Source: Planctomycetota bacterium
GTDB taxonomy: Bacteria; Planctomycetota; GCA-002687715
NCBI GenBank assembly: GCA_009691765.1
Contig: SIAO01000004.1
Span: forward strand, 21,419 to 85,418
Reading direction: 5' to 3'
Length of the DNA stretch: 64,000 bases
The first letter of the stretch is position 1. Each line of letters starts with the position of its first letter. The notes below the pieces were generated by a model that was not told the DNA's origin, made no database searches, and was given only the letters and a program-made list of their open reading frames with translations. Below, one piece after another: positions 36,046 to 45,351 of the stretch. Position numbers and translations under genes: made by a program.

Positions 36046-37197
36046 ATGGAAACCGGGGTTTATCTCGACAATGCCGCCACTTCGCACCCGAAGCCTGCGT
36101 GTGTGCGCGAAGCCGTTCTGCATGTGATGGACACCGTGCACGCCAGCGCGGGGCGCGGGGCGTACAGCGAAGCTCAGGAAGCCAGCGCGATCTTGGAGCG
36201 TACTCGCGGTGCACTCGCATGCCTGCTGCGCGTTCAAGCACCTGAACGCATCGTGTTCACGCTGAACTGCACCGACGCATTGAACCTCGCTTTGAAAGGT
36301 GTGCTGCGCGCAGGCGACCGCGTGGTGACCAGCGACATGGAACACAACTCCGTGTTGCGCCCGCTTGCAGCGTTGCAAGAACGCCTCGGCGTGCGCGTGG
36401 ATCGCGTGGCTGCGCGACCGGATGGCTGTGTCGAACCCGAAGCGCTCGCCGCAGCCCTGCGTGAACCAGCGCGCCTCGTGGTGCTGCAACATGCTTCGAA
36501 TGTCTCGGGCAGTTTGCAGCCCATCGCGCAAGCGGCCCACGCGGCGCACGCGGCCGGTGCGCTGTTCTTGGTCGACGCTGCACAAACCATCGGCTCGATG
36601 CCGCTCACTCCGGAATCCATCGGCATCGATTTGCTTGCTTTTCCAGGACACAAAGCGCTCATGGGCCCACTCGGCACAGGCGGTTTGTGGGTCGCGCCTC
36701 ATGTGGACTTAGCAACCGTGCGCGAAGGCGGAACAGGCAGCCGCTCCGAAGAAGCGCAGCAACCACCGTTCTGGCCCGACCGTCACGAAGCGGGTTCGCA
36801 CAACTTGCCCGGCCTCGCGGGCCTCGGCGCCGCGGTCGAGTGGATCTTGCATGAAGGCGTCGAACGCATCGCGGCGCACAAGCAACTCATCACTCAGCGC
36901 TTCCTCGCGGGACTCAGCGACATTCGCGGCGTCAGCGTGCATGGCCCTCTCCAACCGGAATGCCGCACCGCAGTGTTCGCGCTCAGTTTCGCAAACCAAG
37001 ACCCCATGGAAGTCGGACGCTTGCTCGAAACGCGTCACGGTGTGAAAGCGCGTGCAGGATTACACTGCGCTCCCTTCGCACATCGCACGCTCGGCACCTT
37101 CCCGCAAGGAACGGTGCGACTCTCGGCAGGCGCGTTCACCACACTCGCTGATGTGGACCGCGCCATCGCAGCAATTGCGGATCTCACCAGAGCCTGA
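36046..37197 (+). CDS. Cysteine desulfurase family aminotransferase (class V)
   Basis: A 383-residue PLP enzyme starting METGVYLDNAATSHPKP, the standard opening of this family. The PLP lysine is in FPGHKALMGPLGTGG near residue 202, and a Cys in RAGLHCAPFAHRT near 341 matches the persulfide-forming residue. It would release sulfur from cysteine for iron-sulfur or tRNA thiolation work. The GYxDNAAT start and RAGLHCAP wording fit the SufS/CsdA-like group. No partner (SufE, IscU) is adjacent. It is convergent with ETF-QO, with seven bases between them. Confidence 0.88.
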   Translation: METGVYLDNAATSHPKPACVREAVLHVMDTVHASAGRGAYSEAQEASAILERTRGALACLLRVQAPERIVFTLNCTDALNLALKGVLRAGDRVVTSDMEHNSVLRPLAALQERLGVRVDRVAARPDGCVEPEALAAALREPARLVVLQHASNVSGSLQPIAQAAHAAHAAGALFLVDAAQTIGSMPLTPESIGIDLLAFPGHKALMGPLGTGGLWVAPHVDLATVREGGTGSRSEEAQQPPFWPDRHEAGSHNLPGLAGLGAAVEWILHEGVERIAAHKQLITQRFLAGLSDIRGVSVHGPLQPECRTAVFALSFANQDPMEVGRLLETRHGVKARAGLHCAPFAHRTLGTFPQGTVRLSAGAFTTLADVDRAIAAIADLTRA

Positions 37198-37204
37198 GCT
37201 CCGT

Positions 37205-38857
37205 TCAGAGCCCGAGGTATTTCGGTCCGCCGTTGTCTTGCGGCACCGTCCAGCGAATTTGCTCGTAGGGGTCGGCGATGTCGCACGTTTTGCAATGCAC
37301 ACAATTGCTGAAGTTCAGTTGCAAGCGACGCTCGGCGGCCTTGCCCACAAACTCGTAAACCGCGGCCGGACAAAACCGCTCGCAAGGGTTGCCGTACTCT
37401 TCTGTGCAACGCGTGAGGCACAGATCTGTGTCGGCCACCAACAAGTGACTTGGCTGCTGCTCTTCATGAATCGAACCAGAGTGAAAGACACCTGTCACTT
37501 TGTCGAAGGTGAGCTTGCCGTCGGCCTTGAACTCGGCGCGCCCGCGTTGCGCATCGCCCTTGCCCATCGCTTCGTGATCGGCGTGCAGTGGCAAGCGGTC
37601 TGCGAAGATCTTTCCACCAAGCATGTTGGCGAAGCCCGCCACGAATTTTCCCACGCGGAATCCATGTTTGGCGAAAGCGGCGCGCCAATTGCGAGTACGC
37701 CAAAGTTCCTCACGAATCCACGATCCGCGGATGCGCGCTTCATAGGCCGATAGCGTGGCTTCGCTCAAGCACTCGGCAGGATCGCCAGCGAGCAGAGCAT
37801 CGGCGATCGTGTCGCCAGCGCGCGTGCCAGAACCGATGGCCGTGTGGACGCCTTTGAGCCGCGCAATGTTCAAGAGGCTCGCGCCGTCGCCCACGATGAG
37901 AAATCCATCGCCGTGACTCTTCGGACGCGACCACCAACCGCCCTCCGGCACAGTCTTGGCACCCGCCTTGAGCAGCGTGCCACCTTCGAGAACTGCTGCG
38001 ATGCGTGGATGAGTTTTCCAACGCTGAAAGTTCTGCCATGGATCGTTGGCAGGATCTTTGTGATCCAACGCACTGACGAAACCGATGCTCACGCGTGTGT
38101 CGCTGAGCGCGTAAATCCACGAACCGCCGTAGCCGCGATTGTCCAGAGGCCAGCCTGCGGTGTGAATCACGTCACCCTTGCGCACGCGTCCGGCTGGGAG
38201 GTCCCACAGTTCTTTGCAACCCGTTCCGTACACCTGCGGATTCGGCCCATGCAGTTTGAGCGCATCAACGAGACTCTTCGTGAGCGAACCGCGACTGCCC
38301 TCGCCCAGCACCGTCACACGCGCGCGCACTTGCGCACCAGCTTCGAACGACGGCCCGGGCGAGCCATCGCGTTCACGCCCGCGATCCACAATCTGCGCTC
38401 CACGCACTTTGCCCTCTTCGATCACGAGCGACTCCGCGGGCATGCCTTCAGCCACTGTGATGCCAAGCTGCTCCACCTGTTCTTTCATCCAGCGCACAGC
38501 TTGCGAGAGCGTGACGATGACAGAGCCGTGATTCTTGAGCGTCGGCGGAATGAACGGCAGCTTGCTGGCACCCGTAGCACTCAGAGTCAGCACCGTTTCT
38601 GTAGTGACATCAGCCTCTACAGGAAAGCCCTGCTCACGCCAATCGGGGCCGAGCAGTTCCGCGATGCCGCACGGGTCCATGATCGCGCCCGACAAAATGT
38701 GATCGCCAGCTTCACGGCCCTTCTCGAGAACCATGATCTCGAATTTGCCTTCGGCCCCAGCGGCTTTCAGCCTGCGTCCGAGCTTCAGAGCAGCGGCGAG
38801 ATTCGCCGGGCCAGCACCGACAAAAAGCACATCCACGGGCATGACATCACGGTCCAT
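37205..38857 (-). CDS. Electron transfer flavoprotein-ubiquinone oxidoreductase
   Basis: A 550-residue ETF-QO. It has the FAD motif VDVLFVGAGPANLAAA near residue 7, family pieces SGAIMDPCG and GEGSRGSLTKSL, and GDGASLLNIARLKGVHTAIGSG in the second flavin region. The 4Fe-4S domain near 480-530 has CTEEYGNPCERFCPAAVYEF and NCVHCKTCDIADP with the four cluster cysteines. It passes electrons from ETF to quinone at the inner membrane, serving fatty-acid and amino-acid oxidation. ETF subunits are not in the window. GGAG six bases before the ATG at 38857 sets the start. Confidence 0.95.
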   Translation of the reverse strand: MDRDVMPVDVLFVGAGPANLAAALKLGRRLKAAGAEGKFEIMVLEKGREAGDHILSGAIMDPCGIAELLGPDWREQGFPVEADVTTETVLTLSATGASKLPFIPPTLKNHGSVIVTLSQAVRWMKEQVEQLGITVAEGMPAESLVIEEGKVRGAQIVDRGRERDGSPGPSFEAGAQVRARVTVLGEGSRGSLTKSLVDALKLHGPNPQVYGTGCKELWDLPAGRVRKGDVIHTAGWPLDNRGYGGSWIYALSDTRVSIGFVSALDHKDPANDPWQNFQRWKTHPRIAAVLEGGTLLKAGAKTVPEGGWWSRPKSHGDGFLIVGDGASLLNIARLKGVHTAIGSGTRAGDTIADALLAGDPAECLSEATLSAYEARIRGSWIREELWRTRNWRAAFAKHGFRVGKFVAGFANMLGGKIFADRLPLHADHEAMGKGDAQRGRAEFKADGKLTFDKVTGVFHSGSIHEEQQPSHLLVADTDLCLTRCTEEYGNPCERFCPAAVYEFVGKAAERRLQLNFSNCVHCKTCDIADPYEQIRWTVPQDNGGPKYLGL

Positions 38858-38947
38858 GAGCATCTCCGGCGGGAGTCTAACCACGAGGACTGAATGAGCG
38901 CTTCTCCGCGAAACGCGCTGGTGCCGAAGCGCGGTTCTCCCAGCAGA

Positions 38948-39958
38948 TCACGCTTGTGCGCGCTCAAGTTCTTCGCTCACGGCGCGGTTCACAGCATCCA
39001 GCGTGGCCTGCAGAGGCCCCAGGTGACGACCGCCAGCCGCAAGCACATGCCCACCGCCCTCGAATTGCAACGCCAAGCGCAAGGCACTCGCAGGGGCGCG
39101 AGTTCGAAAACTCAACTTCACGCCACTCGACTCTTCGCGCAAGAAAGCAGCAATCTCCACACCTTCAATCGAGCGCAATTGATTCACGAAATCCTCGCTG
39201 TCGGCGCGAGTGGCACCAGTTGACGCAAACATCGCATGAGTCACGCAACCAAGTGCCAGACGCCCGTTGTGACTCAGCGTGACACCTTCGAGAAAGCGCC
39301 CGAGTAACTTTTTCCCGGCCAGGGATTCGCGTTGCCCAAGAGCTGCTGCGACACGCTCTGGCTTTGCGCCTGCACGCAGCAACCGCTCTGCAGCGGCAAA
39401 CACACGAGCATCGGTATTGGACCAACGAAACCAACCTGTGTCATTCACGAATGCTGTATAGAGCGCATCCGCACCCATGGCATCCAACGGCCAGCCCAGT
39501 TCCTCGAGCAGTTCAAGCACGAGCAATCCCGTAGCCGCGGCTCGCGTGTCCACGAAATGCAGCGCTGAAAAAGGGACCAACGCAGGGTGATGATCGATGC
39601 AAATCACCGGGAAGGTCGCGTTACGCAGCGCCTGCTCCATGAAACCCAAGCGCGACCATGCATTGTTGTCGAGCACGATGGCGAGATCCGCCGCAGCTAC
39701 GAGATTGTTGGCGCTTTCCTCATCCGTGATGACAAGAACCGTCTCCTCTGGCACAAGGAAATCAAAGATCTTCGGCGTTGGCTCTTCCAAAACCACGCAC
39801 GGAGCGCAACCTCGCACCCGCAATGCTCGCGACAACGCCACGGCTGCACCCAAGGCGTCACCATCGATCTGAATGTGCCCGAGCAGCAACGGCCGATGGC
39901 ATTCACGCAGCGCATTCAAGACGGCTGCCTTTGTTGCTGGTGAACTGGATGTGATCAC
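38948..39958 (-). CDS. DHH/DHHA1 phosphoesterase (NrnA-like)
   Basis: A 336-residue protein with the DHH-family metal motifs: GHIQIDGDALGA near residue 25, a VLDNNAW segment, CIDHHP near 123, and the DHHA1 substrate motif GGGHVLAAGG near 300. Relatives degrade very short RNAs (nanoRNase) or hydrolyse pAp or cyclic dinucleotide products. In the third motif Asn-Asn follows the Asp, which is a small departure from the usual. The GTG start overlaps the HEAT-protein stop (GTGA), so the two are coupled. The exact substrate is undetermined. Confidence 0.88.
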   Translation of the reverse strand: MITSSSPATKAAVLNALRECHRPLLLGHIQIDGDALGAAVALSRALRVRGCAPCVVLEEPTPKIFDFLVPEETVLVITDEESANNLVAAADLAIVLDNNAWSRLGFMEQALRNATFPVICIDHHPALVPFSALHFVDTRAAATGLLVLELLEELGWPLDAMGADALYTAFVNDTGWFRWSNTDARVFAAAERLLRAGAKPERVAAALGQRESLAGKKLLGRFLEGVTLSHNGRLALGCVTHAMFASTGATRADSEDFVNQLRSIEGVEIAAFLREESSGVKLSFRTRAPASALRLALQFEGGGHVLAAGGRHLGPLQATLDAVNRAVSEELERAQA

Positions 39959-41604
39959 TGCACAGGCTTCCGCTGATCTGCTGCAGCGAGCGCCGCACCG
40001 CTGCGCGCTTGTAACCACACCCGATTCAGATCCGCTTCCAGCAAGGGGCGCACGTCATTGAAGCCGTGGCGCAATAAAACGCAGGCAGCCGCGTTGCGCA
40101 CGGAACTATCTGCATCTTCGAGCAATGCGCGCAAAGCTGGAACCACATGCCAGTTGTCTTGATGCATCAACGCCAGAGCCGCGCACTCGCGCACCAAAGG
40201 GACTGCATCGCGCAGAAGACTCAGCAACAAACTGCGATTCCGGTCGCTACGCGAAGCACCAAGAGCCAGCGCTGCGGTGGCGCGTGCGAGAGGCGCATTT
40301 GCAAGCGCTGCCTCCTCCACGGCTGTGAAGCACGCTTCATCCCACCGGCGATGCACAAGACTCGCAAGCGCGAGTGTGCGCACAAGTTCATTCGGATGAC
40401 GCAACAGCATTGCAAAATGCTTCGACGACTCTGGTCGTCGAAGCAGACGCTCGGCAGCCAAGTCTGGAGCTTCGAAACCCTCGGCTGGATCTATAACGAG
40501 CAGCAACACTTGATCGAAGCCACTCGCACTCTCACCGCGTTGCACCATGTCCAGAAACGCGTCCGCAACATCTGCAGGCACGACGGGCAACACGGCTGCT
40601 GCTTCGGCCAAAGTGAGCCGCGCCTGCAATTGCTCCGCAGCTTGAAGCGCCGCCCAGCGCACGACATCGGATGCGTCCACTAAACCAGCCAAGAGCGCTT
40701 GTACGGGCACTTGCGCTCGCGATTCCATCACCGCATGAAACGCAGCAACCCGGTCTGTGTCTGCACCAAGCGCCAAGGCCTCCGTCAACATGGCTGCCGC
40801 ACTCGGGTGCGCCAGCAGTGCCAGCGCCCGTGCCACGGGCACGCGTTGCGCGACGCTCAAGGTCGGTGCGGTTTCCAAAAGGAAAAGCACATGGGCGGGC
40901 AATGGCGCAGCAAGCACGGCTTGCAACGCTGGTGCATCCAGCAGCAATGTGGTGGGCGGCAGGAGTGCTCTGAGCGCATCACCTGAACTCCGCGCGGCTG
41001 CGGGCAACAACAATAGGAGTTGAGGATCAGCGTAGAGGTTGGGCAGCAAGTCTTCGATCGCGGCGCCAGCAGGCAACCCCGCCAATTCAGCCAGCACCGC
41101 AGTGTGCAGAGCGCTCAAAGGTCGTGCCAAGAGTGCAGCCAAGAGCGTGCGTCGCTGAGCTCCGCGCAAGCGTTGTAGTGAATGAAGCGCGGCGACGTGC
41201 CAAGGGCCACGGGGCTCACAGGCGACATCGAACAAGAGCAACGCGCCATGCAAACCCGCAGCCTCGAGATGCAGCAGCGACCATGTGGCCGATGCTTGAT
41301 CTTCACTACGCAGTGCCCGTGCATAGATTGCGAAACCCAAAGCGCCACGCGCCTGAGCTTCAAGCACCACCAGCCGAACTGTGGCCGATGCGTGCGCAGC
41401 GTGTCGCCCTGCCAGGACGACGAGTTCTTCGTTGCCCGCAAGAGCCCGCAACGCATCCGCACTGGCCTCAACGAAAGCGCGCTCAACACTTGCTACGGGA
41501 GCCATAGCGAGCAAGTAGCGCTCCGCCGGGCTCTGCGCCTGCAGAACGCCAAACCCCAAGGCGATGCAAAGGCACAGCATGCGCAACAAGAGACAACGTG
41601 GCAT
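39955..41604 (-). CDS. Secreted HEAT-repeat protein
   Basis: A 549-residue protein with a signal peptide (MPRCLLLRMLCLCIALGFG, cleavage near LQAQS). It consists almost entirely of alpha-helical repeats. HEAT/PBS-type units are clearest near the C-terminus (HPNELVRTLALASLVH, DAVPLVRECAALALMH, DADSSVRNAAACVLLRHG). It is very rich in Ala and Leu. Such repeats bind other proteins in the periplasm. It is followed by the DHH phosphoesterase with a GTGA overlap and lies 124 bases after the pilin gene. No enzymatic motif is seen. Confidence 0.78.
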   Translation of the reverse strand: MPRCLLLRMLCLCIALGFGVLQAQSPAERYLLAMAPVASVERAFVEASADALRALAGNEELVVLAGRHAAHASATVRLVVLEAQARGALGFAIYARALRSEDQASATWSLLHLEAAGLHGALLLFDVACEPRGPWHVAALHSLQRLRGAQRRTLLAALLARPLSALHTAVLAELAGLPAGAAIEDLLPNLYADPQLLLLLPAAARSSGDALRALLPPTTLLLDAPALQAVLAAPLPAHVLFLLETAPTLSVAQRVPVARALALLAHPSAAAMLTEALALGADTDRVAAFHAVMESRAQVPVQALLAGLVDASDVVRWAALQAAEQLQARLTLAEAAAVLPVVPADVADAFLDMVQRGESASGFDQVLLLVIDPAEGFEAPDLAAERLLRRPESSKHFAMLLRHPNELVRTLALASLVHRRWDEACFTAVEEAALANAPLARATAALALGASRSDRNRSLLLSLLRDAVPLVRECAALALMHQDNWHVVPALRALLEDADSSVRNAAACVLLRHGFNDVRPLLEADLNRVWLQARSGAALAAADQRKPVQ

Positions 41605-41728
41605 CGCTCCAAGTTACGAGCCCGCGTGCCAGCGGTCAATCAGAACAGGCCGCCAAAAGCACGGCGACGGAGCAACCTGCATCAGGCCGCTCCGTGCGCC
41701 GAGTCTTGAAACGAAACTCAGGAGCAGA

Positions 41729-42418
41729 TCACTGCACAGGAGTCCAAGTGTTGCCGTCAATGGCGAGTGCGCCGTTGATGGCTGGTGCGCTGTTCATGTC
41801 ACCGGCAATGGTGTAAGCCGCGTCAAACGTTGGAGGCGTCGCTGCGTCGTAGACCAACGCATTCATGCGAGTCTGAAGGATTTCTCCACGTTGATTCACA
41901 TGGAAGGCGCGGTTGCCCGTGGTGCTTGCACCGACTGGCCAGCCATAGCACGACCAAATGTTCTCGCAGTTGTCGTCGCCGACAGCACCGGGGCCGCCGT
42001 TAGCAACTTCTGCAACACCTGCAGGTGGGTTAGCTGCGCTTGGCAGGAAGAGGCGGAAAAAGAAGCCTGACTTGTTGACGTAGCCGTTGGCATCCACGTT
42101 TTGGAAAGTCGAAGCCAAGATCGGCGGATCAAGAGGCGTCGCTGGGCCTACACCGCGCGCATTGAGCGGCGTGAGACCTGACAGCTCGCCGAAGCAACCG
42201 TATTCGCCGGTGCCGTCGAGGTCGTTATCCACAGCGCCCATGGACTGGAATTGCGCTTGTGCGCTCACCAGGTTGCGCATCGTAGAGATGGCATTGGACT
42301 CGTTGGCCGCAAGGCGCGACGAGAGCAAGTTCGGTACCGCGATGGCGGCGATGATGGCGATGATCGCTACAACGATCATCAGTTCGATCAGTGTGAAACC
42401 AGATTTATTGCGATTCAT
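41729..42418 (-). CDS. Type IV pilin / pseudopilin
   Basis: A 229-residue prepilin. A short basic leader (MNRNKSG) precedes the class III cleavage site G|FTLIE with Glu at position +5, and a 20-residue hydrophobic helix (ELMIVVAIIAIIAAIAVPNLL). The long C-terminal domain has Cys pairs (GEYGCFGELS; DNCENIWSCYGW), probably disulfide-bonded. It is exported and assembled into a pilus or pseudopilus after cleavage by the prepilin peptidase at 48234. AGGAG five bases before the ATG sets the start. It follows pilT, pilC and a TPR-like gene. Major pilin or GspG-like cannot be decided. Confidence 0.92.
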   Translation of the reverse strand: MNRNKSGFTLIELMIVVAIIAIIAAIAVPNLLSSRLAANESNAISTMRNLVSAQAQFQSMGAVDNDLDGTGEYGCFGELSGLTPLNARGVGPATPLDPPILASTFQNVDANGYVNKSGFFFRLFLPSAANPPAGVAEVANGGPGAVGDDNCENIWSCYGWPVGASTTGNRAFHVNQRGEILQTRMNALVYDAATPPTFDAAYTIAGDMNSAPAINGALAIDGNTWTPVQ

Positions 42419-42431
42419 GAATACTCCTATA

Positions 42432-42455
42432 TGTGACGGTGTGACGGTGTGACTG
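42432..42455. repeat. Three tandem copies of an 8-base unit before the pilin gene
   Basis: TGTGACGG, TGTGACGG and TGTGACTG stand head to tail. They fill most of the 37-base gap between the TPR-like gene stop (42456) and the pilin ATG (42418). The spacing is just right to change the distance between the genes if the copy number varies. Confidence 0.75.
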
Positions 42456-43064
42456 TCAGCGACTGGTGTTCTCTGTTTTCCGAGCCGGAGATTCCTGCCG
42501 CACGCGGCACGCTTCTTCAGCCAAGACACAGAGACGGCCCACCATGGGGCTGCCATGCTCTTCTTCGGCAAGAGATCGCGCTTCCTGCAGTGCTTCTATG
42601 CAACGGCCCTCATCGATGGCCTGCAACACGCTAAAGGCGCGGACTCGCAACAGATTCGGGGAAAGACTTTTTGCCTCAGCGAAGCACCGCTGCGCATCTC
42701 CGCTGCGCTGGCCGCGTCGTGCGAGATCGGCCATGCCGATCAACACTTCAGCGCGTTGCGTCGCATCGGTACAACGCTCAAGCCCAATCGAATACCAGCG
42801 CGCCGCCTCAACCAAGTCGCCATTCCGCTCAGCGATAAACGCTGCAAGCAGTGCAGGTTTGACTGCCTTGGGAAAGCGCTCCGCCAAATCCACCGCTGAA
42901 GCACGCGCAGCCACGAGATCACTACGCGCTTGCGCGAAGACAGGGTCCATGAGCTCGTCGATGCTTGGCTCTGGCTTGGCGAGACCAACGAGCAACAACA
43001 CCGCAATCGCAGCTGCGCCACATCCGTACAGCGCACAACGCTTGAAAAAAGACGTCGAACGCAT
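42456..43064 (-). CDS. TPR-like membrane-anchored protein in the pilus cluster
   Basis: A 202-residue protein with one N-terminal membrane helix (residues about 12-30) and then helical TPR-like repeats (AERFPKAVKPALLAAFIAERNGDLVEAARWYSIGLE; AQRCFAEAKSLSPNLL). It is probably anchored in the inner membrane with the repeats in the periplasm. Its ATG overlaps the pilC stop by one base (TGATG) and the pilin gene follows. It is probably a pilus assembly accessory, in the style of PilF or Tgl-type TPR proteins but unrelated enough that I would not name it. Confidence 0.7.
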   Translation of the reverse strand: MRSTSFFKRCALYGCGAAAIAVLLLVGLAKPEPSIDELMDPVFAQARSDLVAARASAVDLAERFPKAVKPALLAAFIAERNGDLVEAARWYSIGLERCTDATQRAEVLIGMADLARRGQRSGDAQRCFAEAKSLSPNLLRVRAFSVLQAIDEGRCIEALQEARSLAEEEHGSPMVGRLCVLAEEACRVRQESPARKTENTSR

Positions 43065-44188
43065 CAGTGGGGTGTCAGCGCTTCTTGCAGTTTCATGATG
43101 GGCAAGAAGATGGCCAGCACGATGCCGCCCACGATCACTCCCATCACCGCGATGAGCAGCGGTTCGATCAAAGACGTGAGGCTCTTCACTTCCGCCTCGA
43201 CCTGTTGGTCATAGAACTCGCTGATTTTTTCCAGCAACACTTCGAGCGAGCCAGAGCGCTCGCCGATTCCAATCATGCGCACCACCATCGGCGGGAAGAC
43301 CTTTTCCTTGCCGAGCGGTCCGGCCAAGGTGTCGCCTTGGCGCACGCTTTCCATCGCGCGCATCACGGCGCTGCGGATGATCACATTTCCTGCGGTCTCA
43401 GCCACAATTTCGAGCGCTGCGAGGATGGGCACACCGCTCTTCACCATAGTGGAGAACGTGCGCGCAAAACGCGAGAGCGCCACCTTGCGAAAGAGTTGCC
43501 CGAGAACCGGCATCGCGAAACGGAATTGGTCGACGGAGCGTTGCCCCGCTGGAGTGCGTTTCCAGAAGATGAACGCCACCACAAGAGCCGCGATGCCACC
43601 GGCACAAATCAAGAACTGATTTTTCAGGGCCAAGCTGATGGCCATCACTGCCTTGGTGACAGCGGGAAGCTCTACGCCAAGGCCGTCGAAGATCTCCTTG
43701 AAGCGCGGCACAATCACGATCATGAGGAAACCGGTGATGGCGAACACAAGCGCGAGGCTCACAACCGGATAAGTCATGGCCGACTTGATTTCGCGACGCA
43801 ATTTGGCGCTGGCCTCGAGGTACTCCGCGAGGCGCACGAGGATTTCATCAAGCTGTCCGCTGGTTTCACCAGCACGCACCATGCTGACGTAAACCGCAGG
43901 AAATATTCGCGGGTGCCGCGATAGGGCCTTTGACAAATCCATGCCTGATCGAATGTCTGCAACGATGGCGTCCACCGTCATCGCAAATCTGCGACTCTCC
44001 GCTTGTTCACCAAGGATGGAGAGACATTCGAGCAAGGGCAAACCGGCGCTCACCATCGTGGCCAATTGGCGCGTGAAGAGTTCGATCTCGCCACGCTTCA
44101 TGGAACGCCGACGGCGCACAGCCACGTTGGGCTGCCCGCGCATCATCTCGATGCCTGGTGCCTGACTTGATTTCGTAGCCACACTCAT
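43064..44188 (-). CDS. pilC: Type IV pilus inner-membrane platform protein PilC (GspF family)
   Basis: A 374-residue protein with two T2SSF domains (about 35-155 and 240-360). They share the LFTRQLATMVSAGLPLLECL and FARTFSTMVKSGVPILAALE repeats. Three membrane helices lie near 150-175, 200-225 and 340-365. It is the inner-membrane platform on which the ATPases act. The ATG at 44188 overlaps the pilT stop (ATGA). Gene order pilT-pilC-TPR-pilin is unbroken. Confidence 0.95.
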   Translation of the reverse strand: MSVATKSSQAPGIEMMRGQPNVAVRRRRSMKRGEIELFTRQLATMVSAGLPLLECLSILGEQAESRRFAMTVDAIVADIRSGMDLSKALSRHPRIFPAVYVSMVRAGETSGQLDEILVRLAEYLEASAKLRREIKSAMTYPVVSLALVFAITGFLMIVIVPRFKEIFDGLGVELPAVTKAVMAISLALKNQFLICAGGIAALVVAFIFWKRTPAGQRSVDQFRFAMPVLGQLFRKVALSRFARTFSTMVKSGVPILAALEIVAETAGNVIIRSAVMRAMESVRQGDTLAGPLGKEKVFPPMVVRMIGIGERSGSLEVLLEKISEFYDQQVEAEVKSLTSLIEPLLIAVMGVIVGGIVLAIFLPIMKLQEALTPH

Positions 44189-45273
44189 GCGGGCACTCCC
44201 ACCAGCGGCCTTGGCGCCGCCAGCATGCGCAACAAGTCTTCTTTGTCGCACGAATGTTCCAACGCCGTCTCGCGAGAGATCAGACGCCGCTGCACCAACG
44301 ACCCCAGTGACGCATTCATGGTCTGCATGCCTTCACGGCCTCCGGTCTGCAGTTGTGAGTGAATCTGATGCGCCTTGTCTTCACGGATCAGCGCGCGAAT
44401 CGCCGCATTCGCCACCATGATTTCGGCGGAAAGCACACGTCCGCGTCCCGTTACTTGGGGCAGTAGTTGCTGGCAAAACACCGCTTGCAGCACGAAACTG
44501 AGCTGTGTGCGGATCTGTTGCTGCTGCCACGCTGGGAAGACGTCCACGATGCGGTTGATGGTCTGCACCGCGCCGGAGGTATGCAGAGTTCCAAATGTGA
44601 GGTGGCCTGTTTCTGCAAGCGTCAGTGCTGCCTCGATAGTTTCGAGGTCGCGCATTTCTCCGATCAGCACAACGTCGGGGTCTTGGCGCAACACGGAACG
44701 CAGCGCCTTGCCGAAAGCGTGGGTATCCGAGCCGACTTCGCGCTGGTTGATCAAAGCGCGGCGACCACGATGTAAGAACTCAATAGGGTCCTCGATGGTC
44801 ACCACATGCACATCGCGTGTGCGGTTGATGTGATCGATCATTGAAGCCAGCGTCGTGGATTTCCCGCTGCCGGTGGCTCCCGTCACCAATACCAACCCCT
44901 TCGGGATGGTGCACAGCGACTCACACAATTTCACCGGCAATCCCAGAGAATTCATGCCCTGCACTTCGAAAGGGATCATGCGAAACACAGCGGCCACAGC
45001 GCCACGTTGCATAAACACATTGGCGCGGAAGCGCCCGATGCCTTCAAGTCCAAACGAAAGATCGAGTTCCCAGTCGCGCTCGAAGGTGGCGATCTGATCG
45101 TTGTTGAGGATCGAATAGGCCAAGCGCCGTGATTCGTCCGCAGGAACCGGCTCTGGTGACAGATCGGTCAACTTGCCGTGCAAACGGATCTTGGGCGGAG
45201 CCCCGGGGGACAGATGAAAATCCGATCCCCCACGCGTGACCAGCGTGGTTAGGTAGTCCTCGAGATGTGCCAT
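44185..45273 (-). CDS. pilT: Type IV pilus retraction ATPase PilT
   Basis: A 362-residue hexameric ATPase. Walker A is GATGSGKST near residue 134, an Asp box lies near EDPIEFLH, and Walker B is DVVLIGEMRDLET near 205. The His box is TGHLTFGTLHT, and the PilT-specific AIRALIREDKAHQIHSQLQTGG lies near 291. It powers pilus retraction. A C-terminal extension of about 25 residues follows. It is the first gene of the pilT-pilC block, 78 bases after the EF-G paralogue. Confidence 0.96.
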   Translation of the reverse strand: MAHLEDYLTTLVTRGGSDFHLSPGAPPKIRLHGKLTDLSPEPVPADESRRLAYSILNNDQIATFERDWELDLSFGLEGIGRFRANVFMQRGAVAAVFRMIPFEVQGMNSLGLPVKLCESLCTIPKGLVLVTGATGSGKSTTLASMIDHINRTRDVHVVTIEDPIEFLHRGRRALINQREVGSDTHAFGKALRSVLRQDPDVVLIGEMRDLETIEAALTLAETGHLTFGTLHTSGAVQTINRIVDVFPAWQQQQIRTQLSFVLQAVFCQQLLPQVTGRGRVLSAEIMVANAAIRALIREDKAHQIHSQLQTGGREGMQTMNASLGSLVQRRLISRETALEHSCDKEDLLRMLAAPRPLVGVPA

Positions 45274-45310
45274 GAGTGTTCCGTATGAAGCGGAGGCACT
45301 CCATCTATCG

Positions 45311-45340
45311 GCAGCGTCTCGCTCGATACAAAGACGCTGC
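45311..45340. other. Perfect 9-bp hairpin between the EF-G paralogue and pilT
   Basis: GCAGCGTCT and AGACGCTGC flank a 12-base loop in the 78-base gap. No U-run follows on the minus strand, so it is at best a weak terminator. It may instead attenuate or stabilise the mRNA at the entry to the pilT-pilC block. Confidence 0.5.
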
Positions 45341-45351
45341 GGCTGGCACCT

